Shown here: positions 34,934 to 48,021 of the stretch, one piece after another
How positions within the stretch are numbered: the first letter of the stretch is position 1
Layout of the letters: each line of letters begins with the position of its first letter
DNA from: Acanthaster planci
Lineage: Eukaryota; Echinodermata; Asteroidea; Valvatida; Acanthasteridae
Assembly (NCBI RefSeq): GCF_001949145.1
Contig: NW_019091355.1
Span: 618,083-682,082, forward strand
DNA: 64,000 nucleotides
Reading direction: 5' to 3'
Position numbers and translations under genes: made by a program
The notes under the pieces: generated by a model
What the model saw: only the letters and a program-made list of their open reading frames with translations
Told to the model about the DNA's origin: nothing
Database searches by the model: none

Positions 34934-37900
34934 TCAGATATCCATCTCAAACTGTGGTTCCTCAGCAGTATCTAATGATTGAAAAAAAAAAGACAGGAAA
35001 AAGTCCAATTGAAGTTGGGAAAAGGCAACAGATTTAGTTCTGAACCTTACCTTCCCAGATCCTGCAAAATCCACCGGCAGGTTTTGGAGGATTTGAGGAA
35101 GGTAGATACCAGCAACTGTTCCTTTACATGTGGCTTTACATCTGCTTCTTACAAAACAAAATGTGTATGGAATTTTTAAAGAAATTGTTCTTAAACAGCT
35201 ACTTTTCACAGCTTCTGACTGGCACATAGATTATCTTGGATTCAGCTGCCATATTCAAGCCTCAGGCAGTCTTCCTAGGAGGAAAACAACAGCCCACATA
35301 TCTCCTACCTCCATTTTGGCTTAATAAATAAGCAGACAAAATCGATTGCTGTTATGTCTCTTGCTAAGGGACACAAAATACCCAAACTTCCCTGGCCGAG
35401 AAAGAAATGAAAATAACAGCAATCTAGTCAGCAGCTACTAAGTCAGAGGTTGTGAGCTGAAGATTACTGACTGATTCAGTAAAAACACTGGGTAGACAGA
35501 ACAAATTGCTCTAAAGTCTCTTGCTTAGGAACACAAATGATCATGGCTGGGTTGGAACCCCCATATAAATTTAATCAAAGATAAACACGAGGCCATGTCT
35601 ACATCATTTTACTAGAATATGGGCCTTAGCTTGTTGTAAACACAGGAATAATGTTCATGCTGACAACAGTGGTCAGAGCCATGAATCTCAAGACTTATTT
35701 CAGACATGGCTTTTCGGACTATAAACTGAAACCAACTGACCGTTAGTCACTGCCTCCTTGTTATTTTCACTGCAGGCCACCTTTCCATTGGTCTTGACAG
35801 CTGCATCACCTTTCACTGTCACTCCTGGGATGACGGGAAGGTTGGCCGGAGGTGTTCTGGCGAGAGGTGAATCGCGCAGGTTCATCAGAAACTGCCGCTC
35901 GTAGATGATACGCGTACCTGACAAGGACCAATTGTCCAAGAAAAATATCACTGGTGAATTCTGTGCCAACCTTATCCTTTGACTCTTTGCCTCATGCAGA
36001 TACTGATCTCATGAGACAACTCATACTGCTCACACATGCAGATTTTGGGACAACGAGGAGCTCCATCAGGCAAATTCTGATTTTTGTTTTATCCGTAAGC
36101 GACTAGTAGGCATCTTTTATCCAAACTATCGCTGCGTAGGAGGCTTTTTTTCCTCCTTTCTGTGTAGCTACAACATAGAAAATTCCGGAACAGTTACACC
36201 TTAATCCACTGAGTCCAATGACTTTGTGATATTCACTCACACAGCCTACAAATTCATCCACAGGAATTCATCTTGTGGAGTTTAGACTTGTTTTTGCATG
36301 TCAAAGTCACGTCTGTGTGACAATGCAACACAGTTAACCTGCAGGGTTAAAGGTCGCTGACCTTTACCCAAGTGTATTTCTTTATAGGGCTTGTGCACAT
36401 ACCATCTAAGGTAAAGTGAGAAATATACCACTCACACCACCATACATGTAGACGGGCGCCTACTGAAAACAGCACAACCAATAAAGTCAATGCAAAGAGT
36501 GGCATGATAGAGTAGGCTAGTATGCAACAAGAGAAAACAACTCTACTAATGCTTACAAATACTGCTGCAATATAAGTGAGTTTGAGAAAATACAGGTTAT
36601 TTATGACCATACAGCAGTGTAATATGCATAAATGCTACCTTGTGACTCATCAGCAATCATAACAGATGCCAGAATCTTTGACCTATCAACAATACATGTA
36701 CATTGGACTTTTACCAGACAAGCTACAAAATAATGACGACTACACTGTATGTGCATTATGATTATCCAATCAATGACTAATACTCATAGTTGAAGAGGTT
36801 GTTGTCTAAGCAACCAAATTACTCATAATTATTGTGCAGGGCAGGATATTTACAAGCCATCTTTAGGGTATGACATACCAAAACACATTCTGATCTGTGA
36901 CAAGCTATGTATGCACAGCACTTAAATACCCTCAGATGCATTGCACCTCACAACAAATTGATCAAGTTGATGAAGTGTCTTTATGTCGCCTTTCCATACA
37001 TGTATGTGTGTTTTTTGGATGCATTGCCTACACGATGTGTTCATGCGATTCACTTTCACAGACACTCCCCATTAACATAGCACACATATGTGTTGCATTT
37101 GGCTGTCAAAATTGCTCTGGGGGTGATTTTGACAGATACGCAATGCTTAACACAAGTGTTGACACACTTATGGAAAGGTGTCTTTACAGCATTCGAATAC
37201 AGATCCTTAGAGCAATGAGGTATGCTGAGTAGCATACAGTACAGAGGTGACGCACCTCAGAAACACTCAGGTATACAGGGACAGCTAAGGTGCACCATAA
37301 CATAAGGTGCAATAAAGGGTTTGCATGGCTACCATTTTGTAGGCCAATGCTTTTGTTCAACAGGGTATGCACAAAGGACTGCCCCGCAAGATGGCTACCA
37401 GGCAAAGCATCTTCATGTATACCTCAAAGTGCTCAGGTGCTGTACCTCATTATCACCTGGGTACACTGAGGCATAGCCTAAAGGGAGCCACACCCCATTG
37501 CACAGGGAGTTGCCTCACAGCATTAACCCTAACCCTTCTCAATCCTTCACCTGTTGGAGGACTGAGGAGGGTTAGGGTTAAGATGCAGTGTAAGTTGCAA
37601 TATCTATGTTGTCTGAACTGAAGCCTTAACCTTAGTAAATTAAGATAATTTGCAGCAATTTTGGATAACATTTGAAAAAATGAGAGGCACCCCTTGGGTT
37701 GCACTTCAGTCCATTTAAGAAGAATAACCAAACCAAATTTATGCAGAGGATGACTGAATATCAGCAATCTTGTTACATGTAGGGTCTATCTTTGGTTTTT
37801 CTGGTTTTAGAACAGTGGCCTGATGTACACGTGTTTTTTCACAACCTCAAACCTGTCCACCAATTCCTACAAGATGAATGTATAAGCTATTTATCAGTGT

Positions 37901-39226
37901 GTCTCTGTAAGATCAGAAGGAATCTTACTTTATGTGCAGCAAAATCACGGGTGGTGTTTTTGGAAAGTTGCCAACTTCCACCTTCATGCAGAATGTCAAC
38001 AAAGAAAAGCGGTATCAGAATACCACTAATGTAAACGCTGATGCCATAACCATAAAAAAACAGTTGGTCAAGTAGTCCTACAAATATCAACAAAACAAAC
38101 ATGATACATGTATACGAGATACAATGCACATTGTTTGCACCTAAATAAAAACTCGCAGCCATTCAAACTTCATTAAATTGCCCATGGTTTACAGCGATGA
38201 ATTTTCAAAAGAGGACACTCCACTTTTCAAAGGGTTTAAAAGGCTCAAAAAGGGCATTAGGGTGTCAGGAATAGACCCATTTGAATTTCAACTTAATATC
38301 CTCACTCTTGAAGAGAAGTTGTGACAGAATACACATCTAGCTTACTGTCTGCAAGTAACACTAAAAAGGGATTCCTGGATTTTTCCAATATCTAAGTCAT
38401 TCATTCTATACAGTAAATTAATGTCATCTACCAGTAATTTGATTAGTACATAACTGAGAAATTTTCTGGATAAAAATTAATGAAAACAGAAAAAAAAAAA
38501 ATCTTTCCAAAGTTAATTTGACAACTGTTTGCCAATTTAGGAACTCAATGTGGCAAAACTTCCATGATAAATCTGAGTAGTTCAGACGACGTTAGCTGGC
38601 CTAGTGCCACATGTTTTGTACTTAAGCCTAGTGCATTTATGATTTATACCCTGTCCTGTAGTTTCTTTTGTAATGTCTAGTTCTTTGTTGATGGTGGGTC
38701 ACAGAAATTCAAAGGTCCCTATTTACTAGGCCTGGTTATCCCTGAAGACAACTCTTTTTTTGCCATTCAAGTAAGACCTGCGAACCTTTGGTTACACACA
38801 CTGTGTGATTTCATCATTCAAAACAGTCCATGCATACGTGACAACATTGAGGTCTAAAGTCATGAAAGTACATTCATTAAAAATAAATACCGAATCGTTC
38901 ATCATTTGCCGTTTTATAAAAACAAATACCTGGCTTGGAAAACAAGACACCTTCAACATAAACACACCCTTCCCTTTTCGTACATATCTTTAGGGTATTT
39001 GTGCACCAAGCTTGAAACAGTGTCGAGTTGAAGGACAAATATTGAAAAGTTCAAGTTTGGGTTCATAATCTTTTTTTTTTTTACCTCCTGGAGTTGTACC
39101 AAACATTGTACCGCCAGGCGTTGTGCAGTAGTCCGACGGCAGCTCTTTCGGGTCGTTGACGAGCACTTTCCTCGTCGGAATTTCCTTCGTTCCGCTCATC
39201 TGACGCGACGGTGGCGGGCCTGACAT
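34934..39226 (-). CDS. EIF4EBP: eukaryotic translation initiation factor 4E-binding protein (4E-BP)
   Basis: A small disordered repressor that binds eIF4E and blocks eIF4G when hypophosphorylated. TOR kinase releases it. Exons: 39085-39226, 35741-35917, 34934-34971; 357 nt in phase, 118 residues, typical length. Visible motifs: the paired TTPGG sites of TOR phosphorylation ([18 protein letters not shown], residues about 31-48), the eIF4E-binding YxxxxL-phi motif YERQFLM (residues 53-59), the SP/TP sites [10 protein letters not shown], and the C-terminal TOS motif FEMDI. The vertebrate RAIP motif is replaced by KEIP. The start was chosen at 39226 (A at -3); a second MSG start lies nine codons later. 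Vertebrates have three copies of this gene, and its exon phases (1,1) match theirs. Intron 1 is 3.2 kb. Confidence 0.97.
35918..39084 (-). other. EIF4EBP: 4E-BP intron 1
   Basis: 3.2 kb without coding exons. It contains the second 60-bp TTAA-ended palindrome (37523-37581), scattered ACATGTA motifs, and a T12 run beside the exon 1 donor (around 39071-39082). Confidence 0.7.
37523..37581. repeat. 59-bp palindrome with TTAACCCTAAC ends (copy 2)
   Basis: Same architecture as the element at 27812-27871: TTAACCCTAAC at one end, GTTAGGGTTAA at the other, and the shared loop TTCACCTGTTGGAGGACTGA. Next to the termini the arms carry CCTTCTC/GAGGAGG instead of AGTCCTC/GAGGACT. Both arms therefore changed together and pairing is kept apart from G-T-type mismatches. 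Confidence 0.7.
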
Positions 39227-42037
39227 GGTTCCTGGGTTGTTCGAGTCAATCTAGCGGTCGAGATTGGGGTCAAAATGCATGGATTTGGCGTCGAACCAGG
39301 CCAGAATTCGATGTGACGATGTTACATTCGTCAGGCCTCGCGTCACGAGTCGAGTGCAGGAGAACGAGGTCAAAGGTTCATTTCATGACGTCACTGTGTT
39401 TATCATTAAATTTTATTCGTGACAATTTGCAGCTTTTCTGATGTTTGTGAATGTTTTGACCAATTTCTGGTTTTTAAATCACTAAATGATGTGATAGATT
39501 CAATGTGTAGATTTTTATATCCAGCAAATATTGGTTAGGCTTTACACACCAGTTGAAATTTACATATAACAGCACTGGCCTTTCAGTGTTACATAATACG
39601 TTGCTTGTAAACAAGACGTGACGCACGAGTAATCCCGGCGAACTTTCAACACAGCCAATTATACATTTTTCATTTAAATAAAAACTGTATTACTTGTTCT
39701 TGATGTCTTCTTTTTAAAATGATGCCTTACCCGCTCCTCCATCGCAGGGAAAAATCCAATCAAAGCTCCGTGAACTGATGCTGGATCTCCGGCTAGAATT
39801 AGCCGGCTTGGTACAAGCTATTTGCAAGCTCTAAAATTGGTAAAAAATGCACAGGCTATAAACCTTCCCAAGCCTGATTCCATGGATGAAAAAAAAACAA
39901 GGAGCACAAACAAATAGCACTGATCTGAATAACAAATCAAACTAATTATTTGGAACTCCTAGAATTATGTTTCTTTATTCGTCTGGAATTTTCTTTGTAC
40001 CTCTCCAAAGTTACATTTACAAGGTTTTTCTATACATTAACAATTACATCACTGATACTTTCTTCCTCAAAATTCATAGCTTTGCGAAAATCTAAAAACA
40101 GTTCAACCCTAAACCTCACTACCTATATAGCCCTGTCAGAAATTAATTCTCAAAAGAAAAAAATGAAAATAAAGTTGTTACACTGAGAAACACGATTATG
40201 ACAGGCATTGTCCAAAAATTCTGAGCTTTCCTGCAAGAAAAGAAAAAAATCAACAGCTAAACTGAGGAAACTTTGGTTTATACAAAACGGGATTTGAAAA
40301 GGCCAGTAAACGACAGAGCAAATATTTGATAATAAATAGAGTGACCCCCTTTATTTTTTGATCAATACATTTTTCCAATATGCAATTTTTGAAAATCACA
40401 ATGACAAAACTGATGCTTTTTCCATCAAAAGAACATTATTAGAAATTATCTTCCCTGATTTTAAATTCTGTTTGGAAATTAAACCATGGAAATCTTATAA
40501 ACATTTATGACAAATGTTTTGACAATATTTCCAAATACTCAATCTTAATTTTTATGGGGAAAAAGTGACTGAATATAATAAACATCTTGGCCAGGATAAG
40601 AGACCAGTACAAATCTGCATTTTAAAACAACTGCTATCTGTGTTGCTGAAAAACAAATAATCATACTTCTGGGGGGAAAATACAGTATGCTATTGTTTCT
40701 GAAAATGGAAGGAAAAGGCCTGTTTACAAAGAAATTTTGAATTACTCAGCATAACAAGTTAAACCCACAACTGCAATTATTTGGTAATCGACCAGTCTAT
40801 TATTTCAAATCACAATGAAGCTGTACAATAAAGAAGTTACAAAAGCATTCAAGGTCAAAGTGAGCATAATTGTAAGTCAAAACAACGTACCTTCAAAAAC
40901 ACATATAAATTGACTTGCAACCAACGGCACAAACTTAATCTCCAAGAAACTGCAAACCTTCCACCAGTGAGTAGTTTAATTTTGATGAGTTTCCCACATT
41001 CTACCCAAGACCCCTTAATAAACACCTGACAAAAGTCTGTCCCATCAAACGTAAATAAACTGAAAAATACTCACATCAAGAAAGAATCTTATACTGAAAT
41101 TTGTTTAAGTGACTCATGTTTACAAATTTTCTCCCTTAGGTTAATCAGTTCAAGACATGAAACAAAATGAAAGTGCTCATAAAATATGCGCATAATACTA
41201 TCATTAATATATACATGTACAATGAATGATAAACGTCCGTTTAAATTATCCACATTCAAGCAAATTTACAAAAATAGACAGCTCACCTAAAAGAAAGAAT
41301 TCAACCCTTTTGGAGGCATTACACATCATGGAGCAATCTATCTGCCAGTGAGGCTTTACAACCCCTGCTTTGCTAATGGCAGAATCCGTAGATTCATTAC
41401 AGGGAATGCTGGCCCGGGTCAATCCACTACGTTAAAGAGGTAAGCTCAGTCCAGCCAATGTGGCCAAAGTAAGGCCATGGATCACAGGAAAAAAATTTGA
41501 AAGCAATGCTGGATGTTTGTGCCATTTGTGGAATGACGTCAATGTGACAGCGCCCTCTTTTGGAGGATATGCACCGTGAAGTTTCAACAGAGCACACCAA
41601 AATTCAAATACAACACAGATCTTGACAAGGTGATCACCTGCATAAGCAATACAAAAGGCTGCATACACATGGTATGGCTATGGCTGCAAACAACTGTCAC
41701 CTATAGAAGTGAGTGGCTAGCGGCTACAGCCATTTGCCATAGACTTGTACATTACCAATAGCTACAGCAAGCTCTGAGTTCTCACAATGACTTCCCATCA
41801 TGCACCGCTACTCCTTACAAACACCCCTCACTGCTTAATTGCTTTAACATAGTTGAATTCCAATGAACATACAACCATGCCGTGAATATTGTACAAAGCA
41901 ACTCAGGGATTATTCCACAAAGGCAGGTTCACCTGTTCCAAAGCCATATTCCCCAATTTATACTACATCCCTACCGTCTTTGATCAGTAGAAGAATCCGT
42001 AATTCAATTGTACATTCTAGTGGACTGTACCACTTGG
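39227..42037. other. WAPL to 4E-BP intergenic region
   Basis: Contains the WAPL 3' UTR (below 42038) and the 4E-BP promoter (above 39226). A minus-strand AATAAA (plus-strand TTTATT) is at 40350-40355, and another is near 39973. There is no supported coding exon. Open frames here are short and lack homology I can recognise. Confidence 0.55.
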
Positions 42038-45000
42038 CTAAAGGTGATCTAGTACCTCAATGATCTTGGATATAGATTTATTGCCTGTGTTGCCCGCCGC
42101 ATTCTGTGGGGGAAATAAAAAGGGAAAATAAGAAAATGTAGAAAATAAGCAATGCTTCATATTAGGACCATTACTGGTTTTTCAATGCTGATTTCACATA
42201 TTTGTTGTAGGTCATACTTGCGATATACTCACCGTCAATTCAATGAACGACAGGAACTTCTGTAGCATTTGAACCATGCAGTTGAAGTCACCCTCGGGTA
42301 GGAAACTACGGACGCGAGTTACATTCATCTGAAAATGCCCACCAAAACACATCACTAGCCAAAACACACGGAATGCATTTTTAAGGTCAGTGTAATGCCT
42401 ATCAATGACTGATTTTCAGCTGAATGAGCACAAATTCAAAGTAACTTTGCTTGCATGATGATTGCTCTTTAGTGTCCTTTCAGTGACAATCACTGACATT
42501 TTTAAGGCAAGCCAGAGAACATCCACTGTGACTTATTCCCAAGAGATAATTCCTACGTCATACTTCCAAGAAGCAATGTCTTCCGTTTCATCAGCTCAAA
42601 GAAATCATTCCCTGGTGGATGGAAAGTAACTTACGTGGTTATCCTTAACCAGACATCCAATGAGTAACGCTGTGTAGGACGCCACTATGCTGTCTTCCAT
42701 ATGCTTCCCTGCAGTATGCAGAACTATCACAAGAAACCAAAACATGTCGATTAAAGAGATGCTTGAATTCCTGATTCCTGTGTATTTCACTGCTGTATGT
42801 CTCATGATGGAACTTCCCTGTCTGACTGTTACAACTTTCTTCAAGCACAAAACTCAGTTTTTACTATTTTTTCAATGAGGCTTAGGGCAAAGATCAAAAG
42901 TATTTTTCCCATTCCGACGCAGGTGCAGGGAAGAACAGGCCCATTGTTCTTAATCTCCCGCATTCCTCCATTCAAATGGGCCACGTTCAGAATACGGGAT
43001 CACACCTGAAACTGCATAACAATAGTTCCAAGAAACAATCACACTTGATGCCCTCGGGATGCCAATACAATAGATCTGTGTGGCGATGACAGTGGGCCCG
43101 GAAACCTCACATTTAATATCGTATAAAGAAATGCTGGCCCTAGGGTGTCTCGGAAAATGGTTACGATAGGCCTACATCTCTTGCAGATGACATATTTATG
43201 TACTTGGCAGATGAGTGTAGATTTTTACCTTGTTAATGATCAACAAGTCAGGAAGCCTTGGAAAGTAGAGTTACATGAGCATTTATAATAAACCTTGTTC
43301 TTGAAGTAGCCTTTACTAATTTGGGTACCACCAAAAACTGATGGAATTTTTCAGTGTTGACTCAAGTTGCTGACTCGAACTTGAGTTCATTCCTATTTTT
43401 TCGATTCGGACAAAGCCCAAGGCTCCTTCCTGACATAACGTCCTCACATCGAGTATTCTGATGAGGTATCACTTGTCCCCACAGATAGCTTAAGCCTACC
43501 TTTACTGACAGAACGTTTGATCTCTTCCTCAGTGAGGTCATTAGGTCCTCCGGTCCCTGAGGTTTCAATCTCTAACCACTCCAAGCCGGCTTGTGCCTCA
43601 CTGTAATCCTCGTTCTCATCCTCGTGTTGTTCTTCGCCGGGCTCTGGCTCCCGCTCAGCACGAGATGCTGCACGATACCGCTGCATGAACAGCTGTGTCA
43701 AGGGTAATCAATAAAAATGGATGCCATGCCCTCTTAAAATCTAGCCTATCCAGTCTTTCCATGAACATGTATGCAAGACATTGGTTCGCAGTGGTCTCTA
43801 TGAATGGGATGCACAGGGTTTGCACCTGGGTCAGGTGGAGCTACTGGCTCAGGACCAGGGTGGTTAGAGGAGGCTTATCGGTGGCCTATGCCCCAGGAAG
43901 AGGGGCCACAGGCAGAGATGAGGAGAGGTTGGGCACAAACACAAGGGGTTGGCTGATTAAAGGTATCTAAACATTTACCTGAGTGAGTGCTTCAAGTGAG
44001 CATACTTCCCCACTGGTTGTGAACTTGCCGCTGTCATCCATCTGAGCATCATAGGAGTAACTGGTCATGGTGTTCGTCAGAATCTTAGCATTGCCCGGGC
44101 AATGTTCCACCAGGTTGATCAGAACCCCAAGACTCTGTGCAATGAGATAATACGGTCAGCAAGAGGTGAGATCCCAAGAACCATAAACATGCAACATGCA
44201 GGTGGCCTACATGACTGAATCTCTTCAAAGATACTTAAAAGAGGGCACTGACCTTGACGTTCAATATTCAACTTGCATTATGAGCCCAACAGGTGTCCAA
44301 CGTGCATTATTCAACGACACACAAAAGAGGGCGCTGTTGGTATGGCGCATACTGGTTGCCAAGCAATGCGTTGAACTTACCAGCACCAGGAGATCGAAGC
44401 GTTGGTCATGGGCGATATGCTGAGCCACCTTCAGCACACAGACCAAGGTATTGCTGATCAGACCTGACTGCTCACCAACCTTCATACTTCCCCATTCTGT
44501 ATATAAAAAAAAAAAATAGCGCAGTTACATTCCTATCAACAACTGTTGAAGGCTCAAACTTCAACGTCTCAGTGAATGAAATTCTTGTTCTTACCATTAT
44601 CGTGGGTGATGTTCAGAAGAACTCGCAACAATGCCAGCAGGCACTGCCTCATTCTACCGCCTGGCGTCTTCTCTTTACCTACGCGTAACGTTCTTTCTTG
44701 GTCTCGGCAACACTCGACGCGCTGAGCACATAACGGGAGCATACTGAGGAATATAGGAATTTCAACGGAAAACATGTTATCTTAGGAAAATTTCAATTTG
44801 AAGGGTCTAAGAATGGAATGATTATGGTACAATCTAAGCAGCAAAATGCAACAAACTGCATCTCGTAGCTCAAGGATGTTACCTTGCAAAGGCCTTGACC
44901 AAACTACAGTCATTCAGCTCCAAGAGATATTGCTGGTTCTCTGTGTTCAGAAATGTGACGTTCTCCAGGACGCGCAGACACCAGCTGAGTCGATTAATTA

Positions 45001-48000
45001 GCTCCAAGTTGGCCGGGTCAGAGCCTGGGGTCAAGGCTGCGAGCTTCTCCCCTAAGCTGATCACTGGAAAGGCAACACATTCCCTATCACTCAAAACAAA
45101 GGTTATCTTCAAGTTCACCCAGTCACTGCTAAACACAGACCTGAAGTCTTGAAGTCCTAAGACTGTCGATAATCAATGGTGGGCCACGATCCCCTAAGCA
45201 TGCATGCTACGTTACATTTTACTGGAGAGATTTCAAAAGTTCATGAAAATGCACCCTTAGTGAATATCTATTTCAATACAACTTGTGTACCTGTGTCTGC
45301 AATGTGTTCCAGGCCTCCAAACTGACGTAGCTCTTCTTTAAACCATTCACCGGCTCGGCGGGATGTCAACGACAGTAGAGACTCCATGGCCAAATATTCA
45401 CTCTGCAGCAAGCAAAAAATCAGGCAAATTCACCAAGGAGACAAACAGTTTTAAGACCACTTATGTTTTGCCAAGTTCTGGAATGTAGATAGGCTCTGGC
45501 ATTTTGCCCAAAATTTCAGGTAAGCCACAAATGTTTCTCCGCATTTGAGGCGCCTGAAATCAGGCTATCACAGGAAGACACTGAACCCTACGATCTGGCA
45601 CATTCACACAGATGTCTCATGCAGTGAGATCTTACTGACAAGCCATCCAGATCCAAGTCTTTGGCCATGGTGCAGGTGCTAGGAACCTCTTGCAGTATGC
45701 TTCTCAACTTCTCCTTGGTGCGATCATAGTCTTGCTTCTTGATCTCTGACCAATCGTCTTGGGACATCTCGGATTCCACGCTCAGCAGCCGGACAAGCAG
45801 ACCCAGGCTGTCCCGGTCCAAGTCCATGTTGAGACGGTCGCGACTCAACATGTACATCAGGCCGGCAGTGCATAAAGCGAGGCTCTGAGAATAAAGATAG
45901 TCAAAACCTTGGTTTTAGGATGTGAGACAGGGATACAGGTATAGTCAAATCAAGAGTAAAGGAACAAGTCAGGAAAGGTTGGACATGTTGAAGCAACAGG
46001 GGTGAACAATGACAATAGACAATGTCAACAAATTAAATTCCAACAGCTAAAGACTTGACTCAAGACCGAATGCCTTGTGATAAACTGACCAGTTACATCA
46101 ACTTATGATGGTGACTTCGGAAACATGTAATGACCACCCTCCCACGAGATGGGCCGAAAATATCGGTACGGCCAGGAGGGAGTCAAGTGGTGATTTCAAG
46201 CTCTTAGTTTGTATTGTCCAATCACCATCCTAGATTTTCCGGCTGCTATCAATCATGGTATGACTTACTGGAAAGTGGTCTGCATCCCTGAGGGCAGCAA
46301 ACAGCTTACTAATGGTCCCATGAGCACGCAGGTGAAGACGGAATGCAGGCACCGCACACTTCTCAACTAAGCTGAGAGTACTGGAGGCGTGAAAACAAAT
46401 TCACATCAGTGAGGATTAAAAAAGGGAGGGGGGGGCATTTCAGATCAGGCTTCAGACCAATTACTTCTTAGAACCGTCAGAGTTATTTACTCACCATCTT
46501 TATAACAATTGGCCCTTGCTAACAGCTGGCCACTCAAAATCAGGTTTTGATTATTGACTTATTCTGTTGACATGGGAGGCTAGTGAATGGGGAAAAAATA
46601 CCTGAGGCAGCGCGTGGATGTGGAAACCATCGGGTCCAAGCCGTCTCGGAGATATTCAATGTCGTCCGCATACTGTTGGCTCTCTCCTGACTCCTGACAC
46701 TGAGTGGCTTGCTTGACATGCTGTACAACGGTATAGAGCTACAGGATAGAGGAAAGTTCAGTGAATGGTTAGATTCCCACAGAAATCTGAAAACCAAATT
46801 CCATGATTTTACCAGGGTTTTCCAGTACTATGACATTTAATGCCATTTTACAAAGAAAAGTTGTTTTGTATGATGACCTGGAAGACTGCCATAGTCACTG
46901 ATTAAGACTGCCAAGAATAACCTTTACAGTTATCATTATTCTTGTATTAAATCAAAACCAGCTCATCAAAAAATAACCATTACATCATCTCGATTTGCAC
47001 GACTTTTTACCCTCTTTCAGTAGGATTCCATGGCAAACTATTTTTCGGAATTGTCTGTGGCATTCCAAGATATTTTTTCCAGGATATTCAATTACCGTGG
47101 GAACCTTGGTATTGACTGTACATGTTCTCTGTTAGCCATATCTGCTGTTCACTTAAGCTCTCCACTGATCTTAGCTGCCATATGACCAATTTCTTTTCAG
47201 CTAGGCTTGCGTGTCAAAGAATTCATTGAAATCCTCCTTGAACTGAAGGCTGCTTTCTGAGGGAAACTTTTGGAGCGCAAGATTTTCTTCGTCTGCTTAC
47301 CCCTTTCTCCTGTTTGTCACACTTCAACGAGGTCACAATGGAATGGTTCACCTTGGTCGGATAGGTAACCTGCCTGGTGAGCCCCTTGACACCACCTTTG
47401 ACCTCTGGTCTAGCACCACGACTGCTGTAGCCACTAGTCGATGCCCGACTGGAAGGATCTGACTGATATTTTCTCAGGGATGGCTGTGATTTAGGCTTTT
47501 TCATTACACTCTTTTCCTGTTGGGCAAAGACGTTGAATGTGCAACAAAAGCAACATTAACAAATCCATAGTTTTAGCTGGAAAAAAGCTATGTTGCCAAG
47601 AAAAATGCTGGTCCTTGTAACAAAGTTTAAAAGTATGGATCACCTTATAGACCATATGTGCATGTGGTCACACCGTGTATGACGCATCATGAAAACAGCA
47701 CATCGTGTATGTCATGCGCACCGTCAATGCTTAAGGCGCTACAGTACTTCTCTAAGTCGTACATTTCATTTCATCAATGTCTATGCGCTGGACGTTAATC
47801 TTGACTTACTTCTTTTTTGCTGAAATGCTTTGCTCTTGGGACATCAAGTCAGTGTAATGCAAAGCAAAAGTGGCAGAGCTTAACACTTTGGAATCTAACA
47901 ACATTCTACTACAGGTACTAGACCAATCCCATCATGGAATGACAATGTACATTACCTCTGGTTCCTCAGGGCTGCTGGGTGTGTTCCAGGACCGAGCATT

Positions 48001-48021
48001 GTAGCGAGCTTTAGCAGGTGA
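42038..48021 (-). other. WAPL: WAPL exons 2-15: linker and WAPL domain
   Basis: Exons: 47956-48021, 47301-47516, 46602-46738, 46269-46380, 45636-45884, 45291-45402, 44883-45063, 44595-44743, 44381-44496, 43979-44134, 43500-43692, 42635-42708, 42233-42328, 42038-42103. Exon 2 ([20 protein letters not shown]) matches the vertebrate KAVYNARHWNHPDSEELPG. Exon 12 is the acidic insert ([15 protein letters not shown]) that interrupts the domain in all animals. All junction phases are consistent. Confidence 0.94.

Noticed and set aside
27812-37581. Interpretation of the CCCTAAC/GTTAGGG ends as internal telomere repeats
   Set aside because: There is only one and a half repeat units at each end, placed symmetrically as terminal inverted repeats rather than in tandem arrays.
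37453-37767. Overlapping open frames on both strands around the second 60-bp palindrome
   Set aside because: Both frames translate the palindrome itself (mirrored LTLTLL and LRRVRV peptides), an artefact of the inverted repeat.
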